Positions 25,937-39,305 of a stretch of DNA of 64,000 nucleotides are shown here, one piece after another. The position numbers and the translations under genes were made by a program. Each line of letters begins with the position of its first letter. The first letter of the stretch is position 1. Under the pieces are notes generated by a model. It was not told the DNA's origin and ran no database searches. It saw nothing but the letters and a program-made list of their open reading frames with translations. This DNA is from Diphasiastrum complanatum (lineage: Eukaryota; Streptophyta; Lycopodiopsida; Lycopodiales; Lycopodiaceae): the NCBI GenBank assembly GCA_029204225.1, contig CM055092.1:18717222-18781221 (forward strand). The letters are read 5' to 3'.

Positions 25937-28900
25937 GGTTTTTTCTAACGTGCCAAAGAGTGAAAACACTCACCTCTCGGGCCCCCGCTGTATCGCAAAA
26001 AAATTTGCGATTTTTCACCAGTCGTTGCGAACAACACTGCGGGTGATCTTTCATAATAGAGATATTTGCAATTGAGGGAGTTTATGGTGTTTTTATGGGG
26101 GAAGGGTCCTTCTAGCCAAGTAGTTACTTGTAGAAGGTATTTGCTGGTGAAGTGGTGCTTGCAATTCTACATGCTCTGTTATCTTCTTGGCCCAAAGATG
26201 TGCTCTTGGGCTTTTCATTCATTGAAGGGAAATCAGTCCCAAAATCTGATAGAGATTGTAATGAGTTGTTTGTTCATGATCAAGAGCAGATGAAAGGGCA
26301 TGGGCCTTATAATGATAGTCTATAGATGAATAGGTGATAATGAGGGGTTATCTTTTCTCAGTTTGTTCTTGAAGAGAAATTAAGGCTGGCACAATAATCC
26401 ACTGTTGGAAGTTGTCTTGAATTAGAAGACCATTATTAGTCTTCCCATTTTGAAATTTTAGCCTGCTAAATGTGAGAAATGTAAGTAGAACAAGCTGGAC
26501 AGAAGGAGAGAAGGCTTTACTACATACAAGATGGAATCACAAGAGTGAGTACAAGTAATACAGTGGTTATAAATGGGAGAGCTTAAGGTGATGAGCACAC
26601 ACTCACCACAGGCCTGTCCATGGAGATCTATTTATACAATGCTTTATCCTCCCTAGAGGTGGCTTTCTAATCTAGATTTTACAGGTAGAAATTTATAGAT
26701 TACTACCACCTATAAAGTTCTAGGATTATGTACAAAAATGTAGGAGAAGTATCTAGATATTGAAATGTGAAATGTTCTGAAAAATATGAGCTTGAATCTG
26801 CTGATGTGGAAGCCTAATCACATGTGGTCCCATTCCGACGTGGCATCAATATGGATATCATTTGAAAGCTCTTTTCAGGATCTATTTAGTAGTATATGCT
26901 AAGAATTCTGGAGTATATGAGAAAACTAGTGGAAAACATAGTAGACATTACATCTTTCAACGCTAAAGTGGTGGCATCGCTAGTAGCATAGTTTGTACAG
27001 AGATGTCATCTGTTAATCTTGGTGAATATTCTGCATATGGTCTTTCAAACAGAGGTTTAAACTGTGGAGTGACATAAGTGTGATTTCTTAGATATATATA
27101 CAGATGTCAGAAATTTAATGGCTCTGCTACATAAAGTTACTGCTTCATTGCTATAGGTCCCAGCACGAATTGAAGGGCTCATGGAGAAGAAGTACTACTA
27201 TGCAGCTGTGCAACTGCATGTACAGTCAATCAGCATGCTTGAGCGTGAAGGTATACAAGGGGTAAGTTCAAACTAATATATGTTTCAAATGAATTTTCAA
27301 TTTACTATGTCATTCAGGATTTGACTATTTATTTTGTAAGATGTATGTATCTGGATGCATCATATAAGTTGCAGGTTCATAGAGTTACGAGCAAGAGTTA
27401 AAACACGTGTGCGGCTTTATCATCTTCCCAATGTTCACTAGTTAGCTAAATTAGAGCCATTTTTGTCAAATTTTATAAACTCTTCATTAACAATTCCAAG
27501 GGGATCCTGAAAGAGCTTAAAAAGACATTGGTATAACTCTGGGAATCGGGATATATTGAATGGCGCTAAAATTTGGATAGCACAAAGAGAAGCTATGATT
27601 ATAGTTTGCAAATTTGAACTAGAATGGAAGCAGTTATTAGAGAATTTTGAGAAACGTTTTTTTAAAGTTTGAAGTACCAATCAATATTCAAATTCATGGC
27701 CAACATATCAAAATAACTGGCGTATTACCAAAAGGAAATCCTTATTATGAGAACAGAGAAATGTAAAATAAGAATCCATCAACTTTAACTGTCAGGTTCT
27801 TTCAACTAATTTGCATAGGATAACTATTCTGTGAGGACAGCTGACCTGTTCATTGATGTTTCCTCAATTCAGAAGAAAAATTCTTATTTGCTTTTCCAAG
27901 AAAGTCTTTGGGTTGGGGTGGAATCACATGATAGTTATCTGGTACCCAAGAGAAGCTGTTTGGTTCAGAGTGGTTCACTTGGAAAGAGCACCTCAAAGTA
28001 TAAGTTTTTGCCTGGTGTAACATAAATGCTAAAACCGAGGATCTTGGAAGGCCAGTGAATTTTGTGAATATTTTTTACAGCACCCACCTCTGAAAATAAG
28101 CTCAAGTAGAAAGTAGCGGGCAGTGCATAGCCTTGGTTAATGTTGATCACTACTAGCTCCGTGCTTTTTTATAGACGAGAGCATTTGCCAAGGGTTACAA
28201 TGACTTATTGTGTAGTGAGCAAATTCTAGCTTCATATTCAATCTGCAACCAAGATTAGCATAGGACTGTTTAGATAGGGACTTCTCCTTGCATAAGAATA
28301 CTATACATAATACTGGAAATGTATTTTTCTTTTCTTTCAAGCTTGGGCTTGGAGCATGTCTGGGGTTTTTAAGTGGGCATCTCCTTCGTCTGATGTTCAG
28401 GATAAGGCTTCTCTCGAAACGGTTTTGTATTCTAAGTTTTCTAACTAATGTCTGGTGTCACCTCACAGGTGGGTGCTCTGCAGGAGGTAAGGTCAGAACT
28501 TTCAAAGCTGCGAGGTATACTCTTCTTCAAAGTAGTTGAAGACTTACATAGCCATTTATACAATCAAGGTTACTACAGGTACTGAATCCATAGTTCTTTT
28601 TCCTTTTTTCATTTACTCCAAGTTCTTACTAGTGACACTTTTGTTTGAAAAGCTAAAATGTTAACTTTCACTTTATATACTTTGGAATCTGGATGTTTGG
28701 CAGCACGGATGGGCATAGTGTAGAGGACAAGGACGATGACATCTCCAATATTGAAGCTATTGTTCCTTCCTCAGGCAGTCTTCAGCCTGTTTCTCGCCGG
28801 ACAAGAACATTCAAGAGAATTGATCCAAAAGCGTCAACTTTGAATTCTGGAGCAGCAGTCGAAAGCATTCAGCATCCTGGATCAATTGATGGAAAGTAAT

Positions 28901-31900
28901 GCTCAATTATTTCTTTGATACAGTTCTAATGGGAATTGTAGATTGTATAAATGTGCATAGGCAGGGGGGAATATGCGTCACCTTTTTATATTGCTTGGTG
29001 AAATAAGGTGTAGAGTAGGTGAATTTATGTTTCACAAAGGCTCAACCCAAGAGGGGAGCATGGATGATTGTAAGAGCTTACTGGACAATATTGTAGCAGT
29101 CGTTCTTGGTTTAAACTTTTATAGATCATCTATTTAAATTTATCTTAATATTTTGTTTTGATTCTAATGCTGCTTCATGAAACATAGGCAAGAAGAAGGC
29201 AACCACATTGGAGATGGCATTCAGGGAGGCACAGCAGTTGCCTTTTCTCAGTCACAAATGAATGGGAAAGGGTCTGGTGCTGATGAGTCAGGAAGCAAGG
29301 AGAGCAACAAATCAAACAGAGAGTTGCCACCTTGGCTTGCAGAATCCATTCCGAATGAGTTCACTGTATGTACAGATTTACCGTTTCTTTTGTTGCTTGC
29401 ATTGATTGTGCTCTTGTAGCCATCAATGATCATGTCAACATTTCATCTAATTATAAACTAATGCATTAAAAAGCAGTGCATTTCGACCAGGGTATTGATC
29501 ATGATGTATTGATCAAAGTATCTGCTGAATCATTGTACATTCCAGTTTTGTTGGTTAAACTGGGGCAATTTGCTCAGAGTTTTCACTTAGAGAAATGAGT
29601 CATGTGAGAGGTTTGGGTATTGTCCAGAGCAAAGGTTGGGGGAGCTGGACGCGGACACGCGTCCTGGGACGCGTCCGGGGTGGGCGCACTTTTTTTTTTT
29701 TTAACTTTATTTTAGTTCCGGCGTCCGGACGCGGACGCGGATGCGAAATGGCTGCGTCCGGGTGGACGCACATGTCTGGGACTCCAGAGTGTAATTTTCC
29801 TTTAATTTGTACAGATCTCAAGAAGGTTAGTTACTCTCAACAGTCTCCAAATTTAAAACTTTCATCGTTGATCTATCAGACTTGACTTTTGCATATAGCC
29901 AAGAGCATTGACAAAGCATCATGATTTGAAAATAGCTTCCAAGCCATTCAAGATTGAGTGTGCTGCAGCAGTTCATAGTGCCCCCTTTCTTCCTTGATCA
30001 TATGATTAGATATCACACCACATCAGTCCTATGATTAGGTAACACATCAAAAGCCATTTTTACCAGATATTATGGACAGGGACTTCTATATGGACCATGG
30101 ATCTGCACTTCTTATCTGTCATTTGGACCAATTAGTGGGGCGCTTCAGTTGATTGTTTATTGGAGTCACTATTGATTATTTTGTTATCGTGTGGCCTTCA
30201 GCTGTAGGCCAGAAAACCGTGCTAGTTTGGGCCCCCAGCTGGAATAGGCGTTGCAGTCTCATTATGAGTTTTTTAATGAGAAGGCTTTAGTTGAATCAGT
30301 TAGTTGCTTTCCAAGTTGTGCACAGAGATCTAGTATTGGCAATACCTCCTTGAGTTTATGATGGTCCCTAATAAGTTATTAAATTGCATCAGCTAAATTC
30401 TATCAATTTGAGGCATTGCTTCAAATTGCTTCTCAAGAGAATTGTTCGCATTTTCAGCAACCTCTCTTGCTAGCTGGTTCTACATGCTTGTGATGGCTAC
30501 ACTGTTCATGCCTCATCAGTATAGGGGTATCTATAGCTGAAGGAACTGAATGAACTGGCATATGAAGACTTGAGCGCATGGAGTTTGTGGATTTAGTGTT
30601 ATTCAGTCCTATGTGTTTTATGTTTCTTCTGCAAATAGGCCAAGTATTCCTATTATCATGGATCCCTACATAATACATATGTCTATGTTCATATGCCTCG
30701 GAGTAGCTCAAGGAATCAAGAACTGGTATGTGAAGACCTGAGCGCCAAGAGTCTGTGGAATTAGTGTCAGTGACTCTTATTCATATTCTGTCTCTTTTAC
30801 CTAATGGGACCACTATACCTACATATCATTGAATTTTTGAAATTCAGGGTGGACATAGGAAATGTTAGACCTTTTGGGCTTCAGATATTCCTGAAAGCTG
30901 TACTTGCTCATTCCCCTGGTTTAAAGATTGCATGCATCTCTTTATCCACCATGTTGTGGTGGCATTGATGTACTACCTGTTCATTCCACTCTTCGATATA
31001 TATCTAGGATCTGGGCTTTCAAAGATCATCACTTCCACTCTTATATATATCTAGGAACTGGGCTTTCAAAAATCATAACTTATGCTCTTACTCGTAGTCA
31101 AGATTTTGCCTCGACGAAATTGGAAAGTAGGTGTGGAGCTAGTACATACATGGTTGATTTGGACAGGCTCTTGGTTTTGGGGATCTTTGTGGTCTAAATG
31201 TTACTTGATGGATCGCTTAAATTGACCAATGACTAACCATTGCACTTATTTTTTGCTTTGCTGAACGTTGAAATGTTATCCTGGAATTAGATTTGTGCAA
31301 CATGAATCAATACTTTGTAGTTTGACAACAATAAGCATTCCTAGATTTTTCATTGCTACATAGAATATTCCCAGGCTCATTGACATACACATAAATTCTT
31401 CATTCTTTAAAGATACCGTTGGTGAAAAACTAAAAACTACCACATGCATGCAGGAGGCTATGATGAAAAGTGAACTTTCTGTAAATGTCAAATACCTTCA
31501 AACAATGGTGGAATGCCTTGCTTTATTGGGAAAAGTTGCAGCAGCAGGTGCCATTTTAAGGTATTACTACAAGCTGTGAAGTATGAGTTTGTATATTAAG
31601 CTGCTATTTGGGTTGTCTGCCCTTCCTAACAAAGCTATCATGCTTGAAACAAATGGACCTGTCTATGAGTTTCCTGGCAAATGACTTCTCTTCTTTATTC
31701 CTTAATTACATGCTTGTTTTTCAAAGCTTTGTTGTCTTTTGAGCAACTGTATTTTTTTGTACAAGCGACATGCTTTGGGCTTTAGAACCTAGATACACCT
31801 ATTGGCAGGTTCATATATGATTGGGGGAACCATGAACTGTGTCAACTGTCATGTTTTCAAACTTTTGCCTCCAATTTATTACATTCTACAGTGTGCTGTT

Positions 31901-33640
31901 TCAACTTTCATATTAGAATTCAGGGCTTAGAAGTGTTTACATTGAGATAAGTGATGTTTGAGTGTTTATATTCAGTGCTTATGGCTCAGATCATCTTTGT
32001 TTATATTGCACAGATTATTAGGCAACGTATTGACTAGTGATCCCCTTTATGCAGTCAAAGGTTAAGGAAGACGGTGCATGATCTCATAACCAATGAAATT
32101 AAAGTTCGTGCTGCAGCAGTTGATGCTTCAAGACCTCGAGTTGATCAAGTCTCAAAAGCAGTTGGCACTGGTCCACTCTCTCTGAAATTTAACAGTGGGC
32201 ACGTCCAAGCAACACCTAGTTCAGTAAAGCAAGCAAATAGGGCATCACGAAAAAGTAATGCCAGTGATACATCTACTAACTTGAATGCAGTTCCCCAGTA
32301 TATGGGTCCCATTGGATCTGCTCAAACTGCAGCACAAGAGCTTGTGGAGGCCATATTGATTTTGCTTGCAAAGATACTAGGTGAGGAGTTCTTGTCATGT
32401 GACCCTGATGCTGCTCTCCGAAGCACATGCATTGTATACAGCATGTGAAATTTCAAGTTCTTGCAAAACTGAATCAATTTGACAACATGGGCAATGAGCT
32501 TTCTTCTTTAAGCTGAGGACTGAGTGGACTTTTGATCATTTGACAGATTCTTAGATGCAGTGGGCCAAGATTTTCCAGAGCATGTTAGTTCAGGCACCAG
32601 ATCAAAACAAAGAGTTTACTGTCCATATCATGCATTTAGGATCTTGTCAAGTGTCTGAAAAAATGTACATATGTAGAATGGAATGTCAGAAAATGATTGG
32701 CAGATCTAAACAGTTAAAACATGTTCTTCATTCATTTTTTTGTACAGTGTATTCTCACCATCCTTGTATTCCTTCAAAGGCTTAGATTCATATTCACTTC
32801 CAAGTTTAACTTTGAAGTAAATCTGAATTCCTCTGCAGAGAACCATATTATTGTTGCAGAAGCATTGGAATCAAAGCCTTCAGTAACGTCCGAAAGCACA
32901 TTCACCAGCTCAAGTGAGAAATTCAATAACTTGCAATGGAACAACGATCCTGATGTTGCACGTGCTACTGGTGGCTATAGCTTGGCATTTGTACTGATGG
33001 TTTTGCAGGTAACCATTTAAGTGAAAGGAGATATAGGGAGATAATGGATGTATGACAAAGTGGTGAACATACATGTTTGTGTTCATGCATATCATCATTG
33101 GAGACATTTTCCATGTATCACGGGAGTCAATCAGCCTCTATATGTTTATGAACCAAATCATAGATTTTAGCATCAATGAAGCATCAATTGAAAATATGTG
33201 AAGCAACCTAATAATCTTCCAACCAGAACTGCAAATATTATCACATAGAATCAATGGCTAATGTCCTACAAGCAATAGTGAAGGCAAGAGTTCTCCCACG
33301 AGGAGCCCAAGCAATACCAAATTATAAGCCAAGAAATCAATGTCTGTAGGCCCTACTTATACGACCCCTTAAATATGACCCCTTAAATAAAAGCTTCTAG
33401 ACACTTACCATAAGTTTATTCAAAATAAGGTCACAAGAGGGAAAATTGGCCTTTCGGAGGGTCTGTACTCTTCTAGTATGACCCCCACTCTAGTACCACT
33501 CTTCTAGTATGACCCCCACTCTAGTACCACTCTAGTATGACCTGCACTCTAGTACCAAATAGTAGTAGTTGCAATCCCAAATAGGCTTGTATGTTGTGAA
33601 TAAAAAAGGGCTCATGGACAAAAGTACTACAAGCTCCAAC

Positions 33641-33706
<66 letters not shown>

Positions 33707-36700
33707 AGCTTTATTAATGTCTTTTCCATGCCAAAAGGCATATAAGACTAGTAAATGTACATGTCGAGTATGTGGTAACAACAGTGGGAGCATATGAAAT
33801 GTCTCCGAACAAAAACAAAAATAACATATCTTAATACTATGAACTGAACCGAAATAAATGTGATGATATATGAAATACGAAACATGTGGGAGCATAGGTA
33901 CGGCTAAGTGTCTAAGTGTCATGAATGAGGTATGACACTATCATCTGATGCCGTCCTGCTAATGCTATAGAAAGACGTAGTGCGAGTTGCAACATGAAGA
34001 CCACTGGTGGTCACTAACGTCGTCTAGGAGGATGAGGTCTCCTCGTGATAGGTCGAGTAGCTCGTGTTGCAAGATGAGTATGAGTGGGACGTTGTCTCTG
34101 ATCCCTATGAGCAGGTAAGTGGTCATCATCAGATGCTAGGTGCCATCGTCTTCTCCTAGAGGAGGAGGTAATCTTAGGTTGAGAAACATAGCTCCGCCAC
34201 ACTGTGAGATAACTCTCTAGCTCATCAATGTACAATCCAAAAAGAACTAGTGAAAGAGAACAGCCCTGCTTCACCCCAATGGTAACTCCAAATATGCTCA
34301 GAAATGCCACTGTCATGTCTAAAACATCCCAAAACCCTCTCATAGAGAGCCATCATTGCCAGGATCATATCGGTGGAGAGGCCAAGGTCACGAAGTCTTT
34401 GAATGAGTAGGGAGCAGGGTACAGAATCAAAGGCTTTTCTGACCTTCCTTAATCCAAGCTCGAAGTGTGAAGATGCGATCAACGGTAGAATAGTGAGATC
34501 GGAAACCTGCCTGTCCCAATGCATGTAATCTCTTGGATTCTGCCTCTGATCTGAGCTCACTGCAGAGTGAAGTATGGTGCCATAGAGCTTTGCGAGAACA
34601 TGCCCAATCATGATAGTGTGGTAGTTACTAGGAATCATGGGGTCACCATTTTTATGGATAGGGTGGATGATGTTGGTGCATCAGGATGATGGGAAGCCAA
34701 AGACAAATGCGGAATTGAGGATAGTGGCTAGTGTGGGTCGATTGGATGGTCTAGGAGTTTAGATTTAAGGTCTTCGATGTCTCTTGCCTTATAAGATTTC
34801 ATTCTCTTGATGGCCGCAAGTACGATGTTAAAGGTGAAGAAGGTGAACTCAGAAGGGCGTGGAGAGATAGAGATGGGTGCGTCAGTGGGTATGGTATATA
34901 GATTGGTAGCATAATCGGCCCATATGCGGCGGTCATTCAAGAGAGGTGGTGGAGCACAAAGGATAAACTCATGCCAAAAGGCGGCCGAAGAAGAGCTGAA
35001 GAGAAGGTCAAAAAGCTCTTTCCTTCAGAGTCATCATATGCTGCTACCCTTTTTATGGTGGAGTGTGTGGTGGTAAGAGCGTCGGGCGAAGCGGAGAAGG
35101 TGGGGAGCAGGAGTACATGCATGGGTGACAAGTTGATGAAGAGAACGACATTCAACATCATACCATGGGGGACGAAGCGGTGAGGAATGTCCTTTTATGG
35201 GGCTTAGACGGAAAGGCTAAAGAAGCGGCGGTATGAAGAGAGGTGGTAAGGAAGGCAGCTTGTGTCTCGACTGTACTGTCATGAAAACTCCTGGTAGATT
35301 GGCATATATAGAGAGCTGAATGTATATCTGGGTGCTCGGGTAAGCACAAGATGGGAGGATGACCGGGGAGGTGGGAGGCAGCCAATAGCGAAGGAGAGAA
35401 AAGATGATCAAAGGGTGTGGTGGGAAAGATATGAAAATCAGTGATGAGAGGTATGGAGGATGGTGACCCCATGTGATAATCAACGACACTATGGTCGCCA
35501 TTGTGAGGATGACGAGTACATCTGCTTGAATCTGGCCAGCAAGTTAGGCCATCATAAATGGCTAACTCATGGGGCTCTCCATACTGCAATAAATGCTCAC
35601 CATAGGGGTAATAGGTCCCAAGCTGTCCTCTGAAATCCTGGTAACTCCCATCACATCATTGTCGAGGGCATGAACGAGGAGCTGGTCGGTGGTATCATAG
35701 AACTCTAACTGTCGTGAGGAAGTTCGGGCATTAAAATCCCTAGCGAGGAAAATATGCCCCCGCTCTGAGAATCTGATAATATCCAATGATAGATCAAGGT
35801 AGTGTGAACCTATGCCCTCAACAAAAGATGAAGACTCTGGAGGGAAATAACATGCGCCACAAAGGTGTCCTTATCCAACCCAATATCTTGTCCACAATAC
35901 GAATCCAAATATAACGTGCATGCTCGTCATGTCTGATGAACTCGATGCTCGGGTGAAGAGACTCCCTGTAAAGGCATGCAACACCTCCGGATCCACGGCC
36001 ACTAGCTGATCTAGTCTCAGGTCTATACATGGAATCCCATCTGTATCCTGGGAAAGTAGGTAGTCCTCTCTCCTGCCTCTCGTGAGTCTTCATGAAAAGC
36101 TGTAAATCTCTGTAAGTGATGAAATCAATAAGGTCTCCAGTTGTGGATGATGAGTGTATACCATCACAGTTCCATACTCCAATTTGGAGATGGTGTGGAT
36201 GGGGCCCCAGGGCACTCCCGACCCGGGGACCCCAAATCCCTAGGACTGAGAGCTACTAGGAGCGCTATCAAAAAGGCGCACCCGTCCATCTCGATAGATA
36301 GCCCGTTTGCCAGACTCACGAGCCACCTGAAAGGCCTTACGCCTCTCTTCCACCTGGATATAAGTGAGGTTGTCATCCATATAGATAGTGGTACCACGGA
36401 GCTTAGCTCTGCACCGCAAAGCCCCTCTGCGACTCTCCAAGGAACCAAGCGGATGATAAGTGTGGTCGCATCTCTGGTAGTCCTCCATGTAGTATCTAGT
36501 CCGTTGGTCCTGTGCCCTAGTGTGGTGTCGAGGAAGCATTTGGCTTCAGCCATGGCATCTTGTGTATCCGGGATCTCGCAAACCCTAATGTTGTGGGCTT
36601 TTTGGTCTCGAGATCTCTCTTCCAAAATGGTGGCTGAAATGATTGATGAGCTGAGAGTGCTTGGTTTGGTGCCTTTCTTCAAAGCCGATGCCCAAGAGAG

Positions 36701-37252
36701 GCCTCTTCTTTATGTTTTCCAACCTTATGTTCTAGTTCCTGTATCATTGTGTTAGTGGACTCGCAGCCTGCTTGGTTCCAATTGATTGCTCGAGTGATGC
36801 GACTTTTGGCTGCAATAAGTTCTTCTCATTGACCAAAGAAGTCACTAGTCCCTTCAGCCGTGAAATTTCTTGCTTCAAAGTCTGAAAATCTGCTTTGATC
36901 TGATCAATTTGCCAATGAGAAAAGTTCAGTCGATTTTAAGGGTATATATGGAATATTTGCTGTAGGTTGTGATTCTTGGAGGGAAGAAGAATTGGCAGCA
37001 GTAGCATAGATGATAGGAGTGGGGAGAAGAGGAGCAGATCAGATATATCAGAGGGAAGAGGAGCAACAAACATAGATGAGGGAGCAGAAGACAAGGAGGA
37101 GGGCGTTGCCACACAGACAGACAACGCTGCCTGTGTGGCAGGCAGCGCTGCCACCTTAGGTGGCAGCTCTGCTGATGTGGTAGGCAACGATGCCACATCA
37201 GCAACAGGAGGGGGGGAGCTCCGAGCAAGGATGGGGATTGCGGTGAGGCATG

Positions 37253-37337
<85 letters not shown>

Positions 37338-39232
37338 CTATTAATGTCTTTTTCCTGCCAAAAGGCATATAATGTTGAAGAGTAATGTCTATTACCCCTT
37401 TGGCTAAGCTCTAATGTTGCTGTAAGTTGTGCATTACTCATGTTGCATGTTATTAATCAAATACATGGGACCCCTATTTGTAACTTAAACAATTAGTGCA
37501 AATGGCCCACTTGGCCAAGTAGCTCACTCATATGGTGGACACCTAGACTTTCCATGCATGTACTTGAGGTGCTTGCCCCACAAGGGACTTGGAGGACCCC
37601 CCCCCCCTTCTCTCTAAACATGAACGTCCATGGTCTTGATGTGGTTTGCTTGAATACGCATGGGACCATTGGTACTCTAGGGGTCCAAATAGCATTCAGA
37701 GTTATGGGATTGACAAATTCAGTTAGCCAAAATATAACTTGTAAACTGTGGGTCCCAAGATCCCAAAGATCTTTCTATATCCCTACTATCATTTCTGTAA
37801 CTACATACCTTATCAAATTAGGGGTACCTCTCTTCTCTTTTCAACATTCTTCAAGCTTGTCAATGTATCCCTTCAAAAGAGTTTGAGAAAGTGGATATTC
37901 TGAGAGACAAATTCTTATTTGCTCTTTAATGAAAAGATCTATTTTTAATCTCCAATTGATCTTTGTTGTCAAATTGGTACTAGCTTTTGCTCATGTTACA
38001 TCGTTGGGTTTTTTGTAGATTTTATAGCTAAATTGAGGCTGGAATTATTAGAGTGTAGATGCACACATTGTTGATATAGGACTTTTGTATACAGAGTGAA
38101 TGCCAACAACTCATTTGTGACATCCTTAGAGCTACACCGGATGCGGCATCAGCTGATGCTGCTGTTCAGAGTGCTAGACTTGCAAGCAAGACACCTATGA
38201 ATGATAACGGGTAAAGTATTATTGCTAACTTTTTTGGCCTCAACAATCAAAATTATAAATTATTGAAGAATGCTTTTAATATGAGATTTTCTTGCTATTT
38301 GCCGGTCATCTTATCAAATATGCTTATTAGAGCAATCAATACGTGAAGAGGCATTAATCTCTTATCATTTTTAGTCGTTGTTAATGATTTTTGCTTGATG
38401 ACACTACATGATGCATGGTTTCTAGCAACTTGCTTATGATTGAACTAATGATTGTAGTAGCTACTGGAGTTTATAACATCGTAGTGCCTGATTTCAAGTT
38501 TGCCTCATAAAAGGCTGAAGGTTGTTGAATTGCAAGAAATGTATGGTTCAAGTCTCTATCGATTAAATTAACAAAAAATTGGCCTATAAAGTTCTTATTA
38601 TTGATTATCAAAAACACATTGGACTAAGTCTTGCTCTTTAGAAGATGTTCGTACAAATATTATAGTTCTTATTGTTTGTAATACTTTCATCTTTCTCAAT
38701 ATTGCAACTTAAAGTGAGCTCAAGTTCGGTAAGCTCAAAAGGACTATTCTCAAGGCTCCGATAAAAAACTGCAGGCAGTCGATGAAGTTTTACGGTTGTG
38801 ACGTTGATTTGACTTTCGTAGAGGATCAAATGTATACTTCTCAAACAAATTATAAGATTTCTTTATAGGTGGGGTCTTCCATTAGCCCCAAGCAGGTGCA
38901 TGTAAATGAATTTTCTGTTCTTTGGTTTTTTAAAATGTTGTATTGATGGTTTAAAATAGTAGAAGTGCAATTCAATCTCATTTCTTTAGTGAAAATGCCG
39001 AACTGAAAATTGCCGATTGGCATTCATGGACATTTTTGGTACCACTCGAAATAGAGCTTTTCCTTTGCAGTCTAAATTTTTCAAGACACCACTGATCAAT
39101 CTAATGAATATGATAAATGACAAATTTTCCTAAACTATATATTCTTAACAATTTGATTCGATAACACCTAAGGCACTTAGGCTGTAATTGGTCACCCTGC
39201 AAGCCAAGTAAAATGTGTGTGTGTGTGTGTGT

Positions 39233-39305
<73 letters not shown>

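Larger units (their letters stand above)
20471..26035 (-). mobile_element. hAT transposon copy 1 (in SEC8 intron 3)
   Basis: This segment of about 5.57 kb is nearly identical by eye to 54,118-59,870. It begins GTTTCATACGTCGTTTCGAA, which is the subterminal part of copy 2; the outer 18 bp (CAATGTCTCGAG...) are missing. At the right it stops at GAACAAC, lacking about 75 bp that carry the right inverted repeat in copy 2. Because both tips are gone it cannot be mobilised as it stands, and no target duplication can be defined. It encodes a multi-exon hAT transposase on the minus strand. Confidence 0.88.
33643..37264 (-). mobile_element. LINE A (in SEC8 intron 10)
   Basis: A minus-strand non-LTR retrotransposon. 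Its 3' end is a (GA)n tract (33,643-33,708, i.e. a TC tail on the element strand) next to AGCTTTATTAATGTCTTTTCC and the ATGCC-loop-GGCAT hairpin. Its 5' end, with ORF1, runs to 37,264 and directly meets the GA tail of LINE remnant B. RT, endonuclease and ORF1 pieces are all present, but about 1.9 kb that should hold the YADD motif, thumb and C-terminal zinc finger are deleted. It therefore has both ends but not the middle, unlike ordinary 5'-truncated LINEs. Confidence 0.88.

Noticed and set aside
36141-36755. 204-codon + strand frame
   Set aside because: It is antisense to LINE A ORF1, whose RRM-type motifs are on the minus strand.
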